DNA of 64,000 nucleotides, from assembly GCF_001659785.1 (NCBI RefSeq), contig NZ_CP015961.1, positions 558,001-622,000 of the forward strand, in the 5' to 3' direction. This DNA is from Dietzia timorensis. GTDB lineage: Bacteria; Actinomycetota; Actinomycetes; Mycobacteriales; Mycobacteriaceae. Shown piece by piece: positions 18,839-26,305 of this stretch. Numbering within the stretch: position 1 is the first letter of the stretch; each line of letters opens with the position of its first letter. The notes under the pieces were generated by a model that saw nothing but the letters and a program-made list of their open reading frames with translations, was not told the origin of the DNA and did no database searches. A program made the translations under genes and the position numbers.

Positions 18839-19468
18839 CTACCGGGAAGTCGGGGGCTCGGCCGGACTGCCGGCCGGGCCCTCGGTGGATTTCGGCGACG
18901 CGGCGGGCTCGGGCACCTCGGTCTCCACAGGCTTCGTGCTCTGGGGAGCCGGCGACGCCGGGTTCGCGGAAGCTCCGCCGTCGTGGGTGCCGGGTTTTTC
19001 GGGCTGCTCCACCGAGGCGAGGCGGCGGGCCGGGATGGTGCCAGGCTCGGCCTTCGCCTCGTCGCCGCCCTCGGCGGAGGACGCTGCAGGTTCGGAGGAC
19101 GCATCCTCGCGGGCGGCCGCGTCGCGGCGCTGCTGGGCGGCGGGATCGAGCGGCGGGGCGTCCATCCCGAAGTGCTCGAGCAGGTCGCGCTCCTGGTCGG
19201 GCGTAAGGGTATCCTCGGAATTATCGAAGCGAGGGGAATCCTTGATCGCGGCCTTCTTGTGGCCGAGGTGCAGCTCGCCGTCGAGTAGCCGCGAACCGAA
19301 CAGCGGTACCACGGCGTCCGCGGAGAAAATGCCGGTGCTTACCGAGGCGAAGGTGGCGCGCCCGGTCGCGTCGTCGAGGTAGACCTGGCGAACGTCGCCC
19401 ACCTTGGTGCCGGCGCTATCGAATGCAGTCGCCGAGAGCAGCATCTCCAGCTGTTCCTGTGCAGACAT
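18839..19468 (-). CDS. PRC-barrel domain protein with Pro/Ala-rich tail
   Basis: 209 residues from ATG 19468 (MSAQEQLEMLLSATAFDSAG), chosen for AAGGAAGAG upstream; the frame opens 48 codons earlier without a ribosome site. Residues 10-80 form a PRC-barrel (GTKVGDVRQVYLDDATGRAT, VVPLFGSRLLDGELHLGHKK), here with the DUF2382-type spacing but no DUF2382 domain. The rest is disordered, rich in Ala, Pro, Glu and Ser. PRC barrels are small beta-barrel adaptors; the partner is unknown. Convergent with the opp operon, with only ten bases between stops. Confidence 0.8.
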   Translation of the reverse strand: MSAQEQLEMLLSATAFDSAGTKVGDVRQVYLDDATGRATFASVSTGIFSADAVVPLFGSRLLDGELHLGHKKAAIKDSPRFDNSEDTLTPDQERDLLEHFGMDAPPLDPAAQQRRDAAAREDASSEPAASSAEGGDEAKAEPGTIPARRLASVEQPEKPGTHDGGASANPASPAPQSTKPVETEVPEPAASPKSTEGPAGSPAEPPTSR

Positions 19469-19811
19469 GTTCTCTTCCTTTTGTCGAGGTAAGGCCTCTA
19501 TGCTCGCCCCGCGACCGCTCGCTTCGGCGGAGGGAGGGCGGACCCGAACGCGATCTTTCGTACCCACCGGGGTGAGCCGGGAGTGGCGCTTCCCTAAAGG
19601 CACTCCCACCACGTATTCTTAGTCGAAGTTCAGTTATCCGTACGGGACATTCTCCGGCGAGGCCCACATTGGGTACGCCTCTATCGATTTTACCGATGGT
19701 GCAGCGGATAAACGTTCTTTTGGCGGGCACTGTGCCCCTGTAGCGTTCGTGTGCTCCCCGCTTTCGGCGGCGCTCCCGGAGCGTCGAACGGGGCCGCGGG
19801 GCCCTGGAGAG
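19469..19811. other. Intergenic region between PRC-barrel gene and membrane protein gene
   Basis: About 340 bases between two divergent genes. It should carry both promoters. Frames here are only antisense or out-of-frame extensions, and no RNA gene or repeat is evident. Confidence 0.4.
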
Positions 19812-20402
19812 ATGGAGAAGGCTGTGGCTGGGGATCAGTGGGGCGGCGGTTACGGCGGTTTCGGCTACCAGGGGCAGCCGCAGTGGGCGCCCGAGGCCAC
19901 TCGTAGGCGCACCAGCCCGGCGCTTATCGTCGTGGTAGTGGCGATCGTCCTGCTCGTCGCGGCGATTTCCGTGCTCGGCACGCTGCTGTGGTTGGGCTCC
20001 GGCACCACCTCCACCCAGGGCGCGGCGGCCACCTCGACCCACTTCGTGACGGCGGAGGAAGAGCCCGATTCAGCGGACTCGGCCTCGACGATGCCCGTGG
20101 TGGAACCGGCGTCGCCCGCGCCCGCCCCGGCCGTTCCCGCGACCCCCGCCGGCGCGTATCAGTGTTCCTCGCTCGGCGGCGGCCCCTTCGCGCGGGCCGG
20201 CGCCGGCTCCTCGTCGACGAGCTGCCCGTTCGCCTCGTCCGTGCGCGACTCCTACCTCGCTTCGGGTGCCGGGGGAGGCGCGGCGACGATCAGCGCGTAC
20301 AGCCCGGTGACGGGCACGTCCTACACGATGTACTGCGCGCCCGCCGGCACGAACGTGGTGCAGTGCACGGGAGGGAACAATGCGGTCGTCTACGTCTACT
20401 AG
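19812..20402 (+). CDS. Single-pass membrane protein, unknown function
   Basis: 196 residues from ATG 19812; a GTG four codons later is an alternative start, and neither has an ideal ribosome site. A short Gly/Gln-rich cytoplasmic head (WGGGYGGFGYQGQPQW) leads into one strong transmembrane helix (ALIVVVVAIVLLVAAISVLG). A Thr/Ser/Ala/Pro-rich stalk follows, then an external C-terminal domain of about 80 residues with two Cys pairs (YQCSS, SSCPF, MYCAP, VQCTG). The external module may be disulfide-stabilised. Not recognised as a named family. Overlaps the next gene by 23 bases, so the two are probably co-expressed. Confidence 0.7.
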   Translation: MEKAVAGDQWGGGYGGFGYQGQPQWAPEATRRRTSPALIVVVVAIVLLVAAISVLGTLLWLGSGTTSTQGAAATSTHFVTAEEEPDSADSASTMPVVEPASPAPAPAVPATPAGAYQCSSLGGGPFARAGAGSSSTSCPFASSVRDSYLASGAGGGAATISAYSPVTGTSYTMYCAPAGTNVVQCTGGNNAVVYVY

Positions 20403-21351
20403 GCTGCGCGGCGCGGGAGCGCTGGCCGCGGCGGCCGCGGTCGTGCTCCCTCTGGCCGGATGTATGCCGAACCACGAACCGCCCGCCCGCAACATCGCCG
20501 ACACGGTCGTGGCTCCTGCCCCGGGTGCGATGGGCGTCCAGCCCGGCGTGGAAACGGTGCCCGAGGTTACGCAGTCGCCCGGCGGGGCGCAGCCTTCCGA
20601 GGCCGGCCCGCCGTCGGTGGCGGCGCCACCGAGCCCCGCGAACGGAGAGGCGCTCGAGATGATCGGCCGAGCGCTTCCAGAACTCACCGGCATCGCGATC
20701 GCCCCGGTCGGGCGGGCCGCGGAGGTCACCGTGCTCGGCGAGCTGCAGACCGGCGTCGCCTGGTCGACGAGCAAGGTGCCGCTGGCTATCGCCGCTCTCC
20801 GGGCGAACCCGGGAGCGACGACGCAGGTCCGCGCGGCCATCACGCAATCGGACAACGAGGCCGCAGAGGCGCTGTGGGAGGGCCTCGGCGGTGGGGAGAG
20901 CGCCGCCTCCGCCGTCACAGACGTGCTGCGCCAGGCACGCGACGAGACCACCACCGTCCCGGCGACGCGGCTTCGCGAGGGGTTTACGGTGTTCGGTCAG
21001 ACGCAGTGGGACGCGGCCAATCAGGCGAGGTTCGCCGCGAACCTGCCGTGCCTGGCGGACTCCTCGGCGGTGCTCGGCGAGATGGGTTCGATCGTTCCGG
21101 AGCAGCGCTGGGGGCTCGGTCGCATCGACGGCGCCTCATTCAAGGGCGGCTGGGGGCCGGCCGACACGCACGCCGGCTACCTCGCGCGGCAGTTCGGCAT
21201 CCTGCCCACCCCGAGCGGTGACGTCGCCGTCGCCGTGCTCGCCGACGCGCCGGATCTCGGCGCCGCGGAGAAGAAGCTCGACGCGATCGCGCAGACGCTC
21301 ACCGAGCAACTGGGGAACCTGCCCGGCGGAACGTGCCCGCCCGCGGCGTAG
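20380..21351 (+). CDS. Beta-lactamase-like lipoprotein
   Basis: 323 residues, ATG with GGGAGG upstream. The signal peptide ends with a lipobox (LPLAGC, Cys about 27), so it is a cell-surface lipoprotein. After a Pro/Ala linker the sequence keeps, in order, the spacing of serine beta-lactamase-fold proteins: STSK (SxxK, about 130), SDNEAAEAL (SDN, about 160) and KGGWG (KTG-like, about 256). This supports a class A beta-lactamase-type fold. The usual EPELN omega-loop glutamate is not seen, so hydrolysis of beta-lactams is not implied; a peptidoglycan-related role is possible. Function is inferred from motifs only. Confidence 0.68.
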   Translation: MRSSTSTRLRGAGALAAAAAVVLPLAGCMPNHEPPARNIADTVVAPAPGAMGVQPGVETVPEVTQSPGGAQPSEAGPPSVAAPPSPANGEALEMIGRALPELTGIAIAPVGRAAEVTVLGELQTGVAWSTSKVPLAIAALRANPGATTQVRAAITQSDNEAAEALWEGLGGGESAASAVTDVLRQARDETTTVPATRLREGFTVFGQTQWDAANQARFAANLPCLADSSAVLGEMGSIVPEQRWGLGRIDGASFKGGWGPADTHAGYLARQFGILPTPSGDVAVAVLADAPDLGAAEKKLDAIAQTLTEQLGNLPGGTCPPAA

Positions 21352-21397
21352 CCGAGCGCGCGCCCGAAGTCGCCTTCGCCAGGGCGCAGGCGATACC

Positions 21398-22180
21398 GTG
21401 GCATTCGTGACTTCTCCACCAGCCGATCCACTGGCCCCGCTCGCCGAATTGCCCGGTATCCCCGACGCGCTCGAGGAGGCCCGCGAAGCCATCGCGGCCG
21501 TGCACCGGCACCAGGCCAACCGTCGCGGCTGGGCGACGTCGGCCGCCGAGGCCAGCCTGCGCGCGGCCCGCTCGTCCGCGGCATTGGCCGGCGGCACCGT
21601 GCGGCTCGGCACGACTGGCGACGTCGACGATCCGATCGTCGCCGGGGCGCTGCGCGTTGCGGGGATCCTGCACGGTGAGGGCCTCGACCACGCGACCGCC
21701 GTGTGGACCCGCGCGCCACTGCAGCAGCTCGCGCGAATGCACACTCTCGCGGCGGCGGGGCTCGATTCCGAGGTTCCGGACGCCGACCTCGAGCGCCTCG
21801 GCAGGCCGCGCGCCGACGCCGGGGTGTCCGAGCGGCTGCAGGGTCTGGCGGCGCTGGTCACCGGCGGAACGAACGTGGCCGCGCCGGTGCTGTCGGCCGT
21901 CGTCCACGGCGAGCTCGCCTCGCTGCGGCCGTTCGGCTACGCTGACGGGGTTGTCGCGCGAGCCGCCTCGCGCCTGGTGTGCGTGTCGACGGGACTCGAC
22001 CCGCGCGGTCTCGGGGTGCCCGAGGTGCTGTGGAACCGCGACCGCGACCGCTACGAGACGCTGCTCGCCGGCTTCGCCACCGGCACGGCCGAGGGCCTCA
22101 CCGACTGGATCGCGTTCCAGTGCGAGGCAATCGTCGATGGCGCGCGCGAGGCCCGCGCTATTGCGGACGCCGCTGGTTGA
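21398..22180 (+). CDS. Conserved actinobacterial protein (Rv3662c position)
   Basis: About 260 residues from GTG 21398 (a second GTG three codons on is equally plausible; no strong ribosome site). It is Ala/Arg-rich and mostly helical, with conserved-looking stretches IPDALEEAREAIAAVHRHQA, DDPIVAGALRVAGILH and LASLRPFGYADGVVARAASR. The last segment resembles the HPFxDGNGR region of Fic proteins, but the catalytic His is replaced (LRPFGYADGVVARA). Its position between the dpp operon and the SerB-like HAD gene matches mycobacterial Rv3662c. Function unknown; a degenerate Fic fold is my inference. Its 3' end overlaps the convergent HAD gene. Confidence 0.7.
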   Translation: MAFVTSPPADPLAPLAELPGIPDALEEAREAIAAVHRHQANRRGWATSAAEASLRAARSSAALAGGTVRLGTTGDVDDPIVAGALRVAGILHGEGLDHATAVWTRAPLQQLARMHTLAAAGLDSEVPDADLERLGRPRADAGVSERLQGLAALVTGGTNVAAPVLSAVVHGELASLRPFGYADGVVARAASRLVCVSTGLDPRGLGVPEVLWNRDRDRYETLLAGFATGTAEGLTDWIAFQCEAIVDGAREARAIADAAG

Positions 22181-23027
22181 GCGCGTCCATCGCGGTCCGC
22201 GCCTTCGCGCGGGTTGTGATCGCCGAATTATCCAGCTTGTCCTTGAGCTTGCCGCGCATGGTCTTCGGCATCGAGGACGGGAACAGCGGCGTCGGCTTCG
22301 AGAATTCGAGGATCGGCCAGCCGCGCTCGACGGCTTCGCGGCGCAAAAGCCGGTTGGGGTTGACGGCGACGGGGTGGCCCACCTGGCCAAGCATCGGGAT
22401 GTCCGAATCGGAGTCCGAGTAGGCGTAGGAGGCCGAGAAATCGACAGGCGCCTTCTCCGCGAGCGAGCGCATCGCATCGACCTTGCCGTCCGCCCAGCAA
22501 TAGAACGAGATGGCGCCCGTGTACTGGCCGTCGGGCCCGACCTCGAGCTCGGTGCCGCGGAACTGGTCCGCCCCGAGCATTCGGGCGATCGGCTGGACCA
22601 TCTCGCTAGCCGCGGCCGAGAGAACGACCACCGAGTGCCCGGCGCGCCGATGGTCGGCGATGAGCTCCTTGGCCTCGGTGAATACCTTCGGGGTGATGAT
22701 CTCCTCGAGGGTCTCGTCCACGACCCGCTGGACCTCCGCGCGGGTCATCCCGCGCACCGCGTTACCGGCGAGGTCCATGGCGCGCTGGGTGTCGCCGACC
22801 TCGCTCGGCACGACCTCGACCGCGAGCTTGGCGACCGCGGTTTTCGCGAGGGTGCGCCGGCTCATCATCCCGTTGCGGATGAATTCGGCATTGAACGCGA
22901 ATGAGGCGGATGTGGCGATGATCGTGTGGTCCAGATCGAAGAACGCCGCCACCTCCCCGGCAGTGCCCACAGGCGTCGCCCCGCCGATGCGGTGCGGGAT
23001 GCGCGCTGGTCCAGGGGGTGTGGTCAC
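22158..23027 (-). CDS. HAD-IB family hydrolase (SerB-like)
   Basis: 289 residues from GTG 23027 (MTTPPGPARIPHRIGGAT). Motif I is AAFFDLDHTIIATSA at about 35-49, with nucleophile Asp and general acid Asp in DLD. Motif II is SVVVLSAAASEMV. Motif III/IV is YAYSDSDSDIPMLGQVGHPVAVNPN, with the SDSxxD metal site. This is the HAD subfamily IB (PSPase-like) pattern known for Rv3661 neighbours of ssd. The family includes phosphoserine and lysolipid phosphatases; the substrate is not predictable. A hydrophobic stretch is lacking, so it is cytosolic. Confidence 0.88.
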   Translation of the reverse strand: MTTPPGPARIPHRIGGATPVGTAGEVAAFFDLDHTIIATSASFAFNAEFIRNGMMSRRTLAKTAVAKLAVEVVPSEVGDTQRAMDLAGNAVRGMTRAEVQRVVDETLEEIITPKVFTEAKELIADHRRAGHSVVVLSAAASEMVQPIARMLGADQFRGTELEVGPDGQYTGAISFYCWADGKVDAMRSLAEKAPVDFSASYAYSDSDSDIPMLGQVGHPVAVNPNRLLRREAVERGWPILEFSKPTPLFPSSMPKTMRGKLKDKLDNSAITTRAKARTAMDALNQRRPQ

Positions 23028-23175
23028 ATGGGCATTCTGGCACATCCGACGCCCGAACACACCCGAGTTCGGCCAATGAAATGGGCCTGTGGACAACTCT
23101 TCGTTATCCACAGCGGTTGATTTCGTTGCAGGTTGTCCGGGCGGGACGTCCGACGTCATGGGCGAGGGTTGTGCC

Positions 23176-24312
23176 ATGCCCACACCACGCACCCAGGCCC
23201 AGCCGGTACCGCGGCGCACCGCGACTCCCGCGCGCGCCTCGGTCGCGGTCTGCGTCGACGACCCGGACCTCGCCGAGGACTGCCTCGCCGCCGTGCGCGC
23301 CTGCGGCCTCGCCGCGACCACCGCCGAGCTGGCCGGGCTCTCCCCGGGGACGCCGCTCATGTTCTATGACGCCGGAGCGTACGAGCGCGCAGGCGAGGCC
23401 GCCGAACCTGCGTGCCGCATCGTCGACAGGGCGGTCCCGGTGTGCTCGGACCTCACGCCGCGGCGCCCCGGAGGCCGCCGCGCGCTGGCCCTGCCGAGCG
23501 AGACCTCCACGCTGCTGCGGTTGCTCGACGGCGCCGCCGGGGCCGATTCGGGCGGCCGCCACGTCCTCGTCGCCGGCGCCCACGGCGGTGCCGGGGCCTC
23601 GACGTTCGCGTGCGTCGCAGCGCTGCGGGCGGCCCGAAGGTCCGAGCCCGGGGTCGTGCTCGTCGAGGCCGACGCCCGAGGGCCGGGGCTTGACCTGCTG
23701 CTCGGGATGGAGTCGGAGCCCGGCCTGCGGCTCGGCGGGGTGCACGCCGGCGCGGGGACCCTGGATCCGGATCAGCTGTGGACCGCGCTCCCGCGGCACG
23801 GCGGCCTCGCGGTCGCGGCGGCCGAGGCATCGGTGGACGGCATGGCGGGCACGGGGGAGGGGCCGGACTGGTCGACGCCGCTCGCAGTCGCGCATGCAGG
23901 GGTTGCCGGAGGCCGGCTCGTCGTCACCGACGCCGGACCGGCGAGCGCGGTGCCCGAGGCGTTCCTCCGCGCCGCAGACGTCGTCGCGCTCGTGTCGCGG
24001 TCGACGCTCGCCGGAATGTTGCAGACGTTGCGGGAGGCGCCGCGACTCGCGGCGCATGCGGCCGCCTTGGTCGTCGTTCTGCGCGGTGCCCGCACCGACT
24101 CCCTCGGCGCCGGCGATCTGCGCCCGCAGCTCGACGCGGCCGGCAGGCGGTCCGGCTTCTCCGGAGCCGCGGTGCCGATCTGCACCTTCTCCTCGAACTC
24201 GGCGATCGCGCGGACTCTCGACGGCGGCGGCACACTGCGGCCGTCCCGGGGGCTCGCCGCAGCTGCAGACCAGGTACTTTCCGGCGCCCTGGACCGCGGG
24301 GGCGCAGCGTGA
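23176..24312 (+). CDS. ssd: Septum-site-determining / TadZ-like MinD-family protein
   Basis: 378 residues from ATG 23176 (MPTPRTQAQPVPRRTATP); the frame opens 29 codons earlier. A receiver-like N-terminal half (SVAVCVDDPDLAEDCLAAVR) is followed by a MinD/CpaE-type P-loop domain: VLVAGAHGGAGASTFACVAA, VVLVEADARGPGLDLLLG. The P-loop is GGAGAST, without the usual lysine before S/T, as noted in actinobacterial Ssd proteins. In this locus Ssd is thought to act as the TadZ-like polar or septal localisation factor for the Tad pilus machine. It overlaps tadA by four bases (GTGA). Confidence 0.88.
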   Translation: MPTPRTQAQPVPRRTATPARASVAVCVDDPDLAEDCLAAVRACGLAATTAELAGLSPGTPLMFYDAGAYERAGEAAEPACRIVDRAVPVCSDLTPRRPGGRRALALPSETSTLLRLLDGAAGADSGGRHVLVAGAHGGAGASTFACVAALRAARRSEPGVVLVEADARGPGLDLLLGMESEPGLRLGGVHAGAGTLDPDQLWTALPRHGGLAVAAAEASVDGMAGTGEGPDWSTPLAVAHAGVAGGRLVVTDAGPASAVPEAFLRAADVVALVSRSTLAGMLQTLREAPRLAAHAAALVVVLRGARTDSLGAGDLRPQLDAAGRRSGFSGAAVPICTFSSNSAIARTLDGGGTLRPSRGLAAAADQVLSGALDRGGAA

Positions 24313-24917
24313 GCGTGACGACTGACCCGGACATCGTCTCGGCGGTGCGGGACTACCTCGTCGCCTCGGGCGAGGCGACGACGATGTCCACGATCGTCGA
24401 GGCGCTGCGCGCGTCCGAGTCGACGATGCGAGGCGCGGCCGATCTCATCGACACAGCCCGCGCGGTGCACCGCCAGCTCGCCGGCGCGGGCCCGCTCGAA
24501 CCGCTGCTCATGCGGCCGAACGTCACCGACATCGTCGTCAACGGGCCGGGGGAGGTGCTCGCCGATACCGGCGCCGGCCTCGTCCCCGCGGGCGTGGTCA
24601 TCGCCGACGTCGACCAGACCCGCCTCCTGGCGCAGCGGCTCGCTGCACGGGCCGGCCGCCGTCTGGATGATGCGAGCCCCTTCGTCGACGGGGTTTTCGC
24701 TGCGCGCGACGGGATCCGATGGCGACTGCACGCGGTGCTCGCGCCGCTCGCCGTCGACGGGACCTGCTTGTCGCTGCGCGTGCTCCGGCCGGCGACGAGT
24801 AGCTTCCCCGCTCTGGAGGAGTCCGGCTCGCTCGATGTCGAGGCGGCCGCGCTGCTGCGAGACATCGTCGCGGCTCGGCTCAGCTATCTCGTGATCGGAG
24901 GCACCGGCGCCGGTTAA
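24309..24917 (+). pseudogene. tadA: TadA/CpaF pilus ATPase, N-terminal half, disrupted in the P-loop
   Basis: GTG start coupled to ssd. About 202 residues hold the TadA N-terminal domain (LAGAGPLEPLLMRPNVTDIV, VNGPGEVLADTGAGLVP, SPFVDGVFAARDGIRWRLHA). It ends in the first part of Walker A, VIGGTGAG, followed directly by TAA. The lysine-containing remainder (GKTTLL) lies 15.5 kb away at 40412. The truncated product lacks the nucleotide-binding lysine, Walker B and the hexamer core and cannot work. TadA normally powers Flp pilus assembly at the cytoplasmic face. Confidence 0.95.
24909..24914 (+). other. Left integration junction (attL candidate)
   Basis: GCCGGT, encoding the Ala-Gly of the tadA P-loop, is the last tadA-like hexamer before island sequence (TTAAGG...). 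The corresponding hexamer on the right is GCGGGC (40415-40420), also Ala-Gly. The two differ at two positions. In Tn554-type elements the six-base core at one end is carried from the previous site, so a mismatch like this is expected. The assignment of the core is inference. Confidence 0.5.
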
Positions 24918-24931
24918 GGTAAGTTCACGTT

Positions 24932-26305
24932 ATGTCTCGGGATGATCGCAGAAAATACTTCGTCGTCTACACAAGCAAAAAGCCAAAAGCCGTTGCTGCT
25001 GCAGCAAAGCAAGTTCGAATACGCCAGATGCCGGTGAGGGATGTAGACGGACTGCCCGTAATCGTTGACCAATTCGGCAGGCCAGAAACAACTTTCCTGG
25101 GTTTTATCTTGACGTATTCATCGCTTTCGAAAAATACGTTGGAACAATATGGTAATGCGCTCGCCCGATTTGCAAATTTTATGTCTGCAACGTTCTGTGA
25201 GATCCCCGCAAAAGCGACCGCAAGTCAAATTGACCTCTATAAGCGAACTCGATTGCACCTTCAGTCAAAGCCAATACAACCGATATCTTTCAAGCCCGAA
25301 GCGGCTGTTCTGAGGAACTACTTCTTGTGGCTTGAGCAGAGTAATCTTATCGAAAAGTCTCCCATATTACGTACTTCTAGAGCGGGAACGGACCTATTGC
25401 ACGTGCGCGCGATTGGACAGAATCGCGTGCGGTACGTATCAAAAGAGGCATTTCGAAAGTTCATAGATTCAGCCGAAGGGTCGAATCGGATACATAATCT
25501 GAGACGGGCAGATTTGAGAAACGTGGCAGTAATAAAGACACTCGTTTCTGCTGGAATGCGCCTACAAGAAGTGAGCACGTTACTATCGTGCGAGGTTGAT
25601 ACGGCAGTTCGTCGAAGCCAGGTTTGGGAATTCGATATTCAAGCGGCGGCAAAGAATGGAAAACGTCGAACAATCTATCTCGATATATACGCACTTAGGG
25701 CGATTGAGAAGTATCGAAAGATCGAAAGACGACATATTGTAAAGTCAAATCAGGAGCGGTTCAGAGATCATTTGGACGAGCTCTTCGTTGTTGAATCTAT
25801 CGATCCGAAGTCAGGAATGGTTAGCGGTTCGTGGGGCATGAGTGGGCCCCATTTAAAGTATGAAATTCGTTCTACTCCGGTCGATATTCGAAGGAAGATT
25901 GTTTCGATCAACAAACACGGATTCGTGGAACCGCTAGCGCTCTTTCTTAGTCAATCCAGGGGACTCCCTATGTCTCGGTCGGGGTGGGAGCAAGTGTTTA
26001 GAAAAATATCTGAACAGGCTTTCTTCGGAAAAGAGTATTATAGCGAGCCACATATTTCACCACATGACTTGAGACATACGTTTGCAATCAACTATCTGAG
26101 ATATAGATACGCGCAAATGGTCACACAGGAACAAGAAGACCTCGCTCATCCGTTGTTGGATCCACTTGTTGATCTCCAGGAGATACTCGGACATTCAAGC
26201 ATGGCGCAAACCATGCGATATCTTCGCCTCTTGAACAAGCTAGACGAGGGAGTCGCGGCGTCACTTAAATCATACGTAGGGGAACTGTATGGCGAAGAAA
26301 AATGA
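24932..26305 (+). CDS. Tyrosine recombinase 1 of the island (GinA/TnpA-like)
   Basis: 457 residues, ATG. A SAM-like N-terminal core-binding domain (about 45-180; TLEQYGNALARFANFM) precedes the catalytic domain. The full tyrosine recombinase set is present: Arg210 in SAGMRLQEVSTLL, His378 and Arg381 in PHDLRHTF, His421 in LGHSSMAQ and Tyr430 in MRYLRLL. It should therefore be competent for strand cleavage at the att sites. It is the first gene of a four-gene operon; the next start overlaps its end by 17 bases. Size and order fit the first recombinase of GInt-type elements. Confidence 0.9.
   Translation: MSRDDRRKYFVVYTSKKPKAVAAAAKQVRIRQMPVRDVDGLPVIVDQFGRPETTFLGFILTYSSLSKNTLEQYGNALARFANFMSATFCEIPAKATASQIDLYKRTRLHLQSKPIQPISFKPEAAVLRNYFLWLEQSNLIEKSPILRTSRAGTDLLHVRAIGQNRVRYVSKEAFRKFIDSAEGSNRIHNLRRADLRNVAVIKTLVSAGMRLQEVSTLLSCEVDTAVRRSQVWEFDIQAAAKNGKRRTIYLDIYALRAIEKYRKIERRHIVKSNQERFRDHLDELFVVESIDPKSGMVSGSWGMSGPHLKYEIRSTPVDIRRKIVSINKHGFVEPLALFLSQSRGLPMSRSGWEQVFRKISEQAFFGKEYYSEPHISPHDLRHTFAINYLRYRYAQMVTQEQEDLAHPLLDPLVDLQEILGHSSMAQTMRYLRLLNKLDEGVAASLKSYVGELYGEEK

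Noticed and set aside
17086-19104. 672-aa minus-strand frame opposite the OppD-OppF fusion
   Set aside because: Antisense of two ABC domains; repetitive Arg/Leu/His-rich translation with no known motif.
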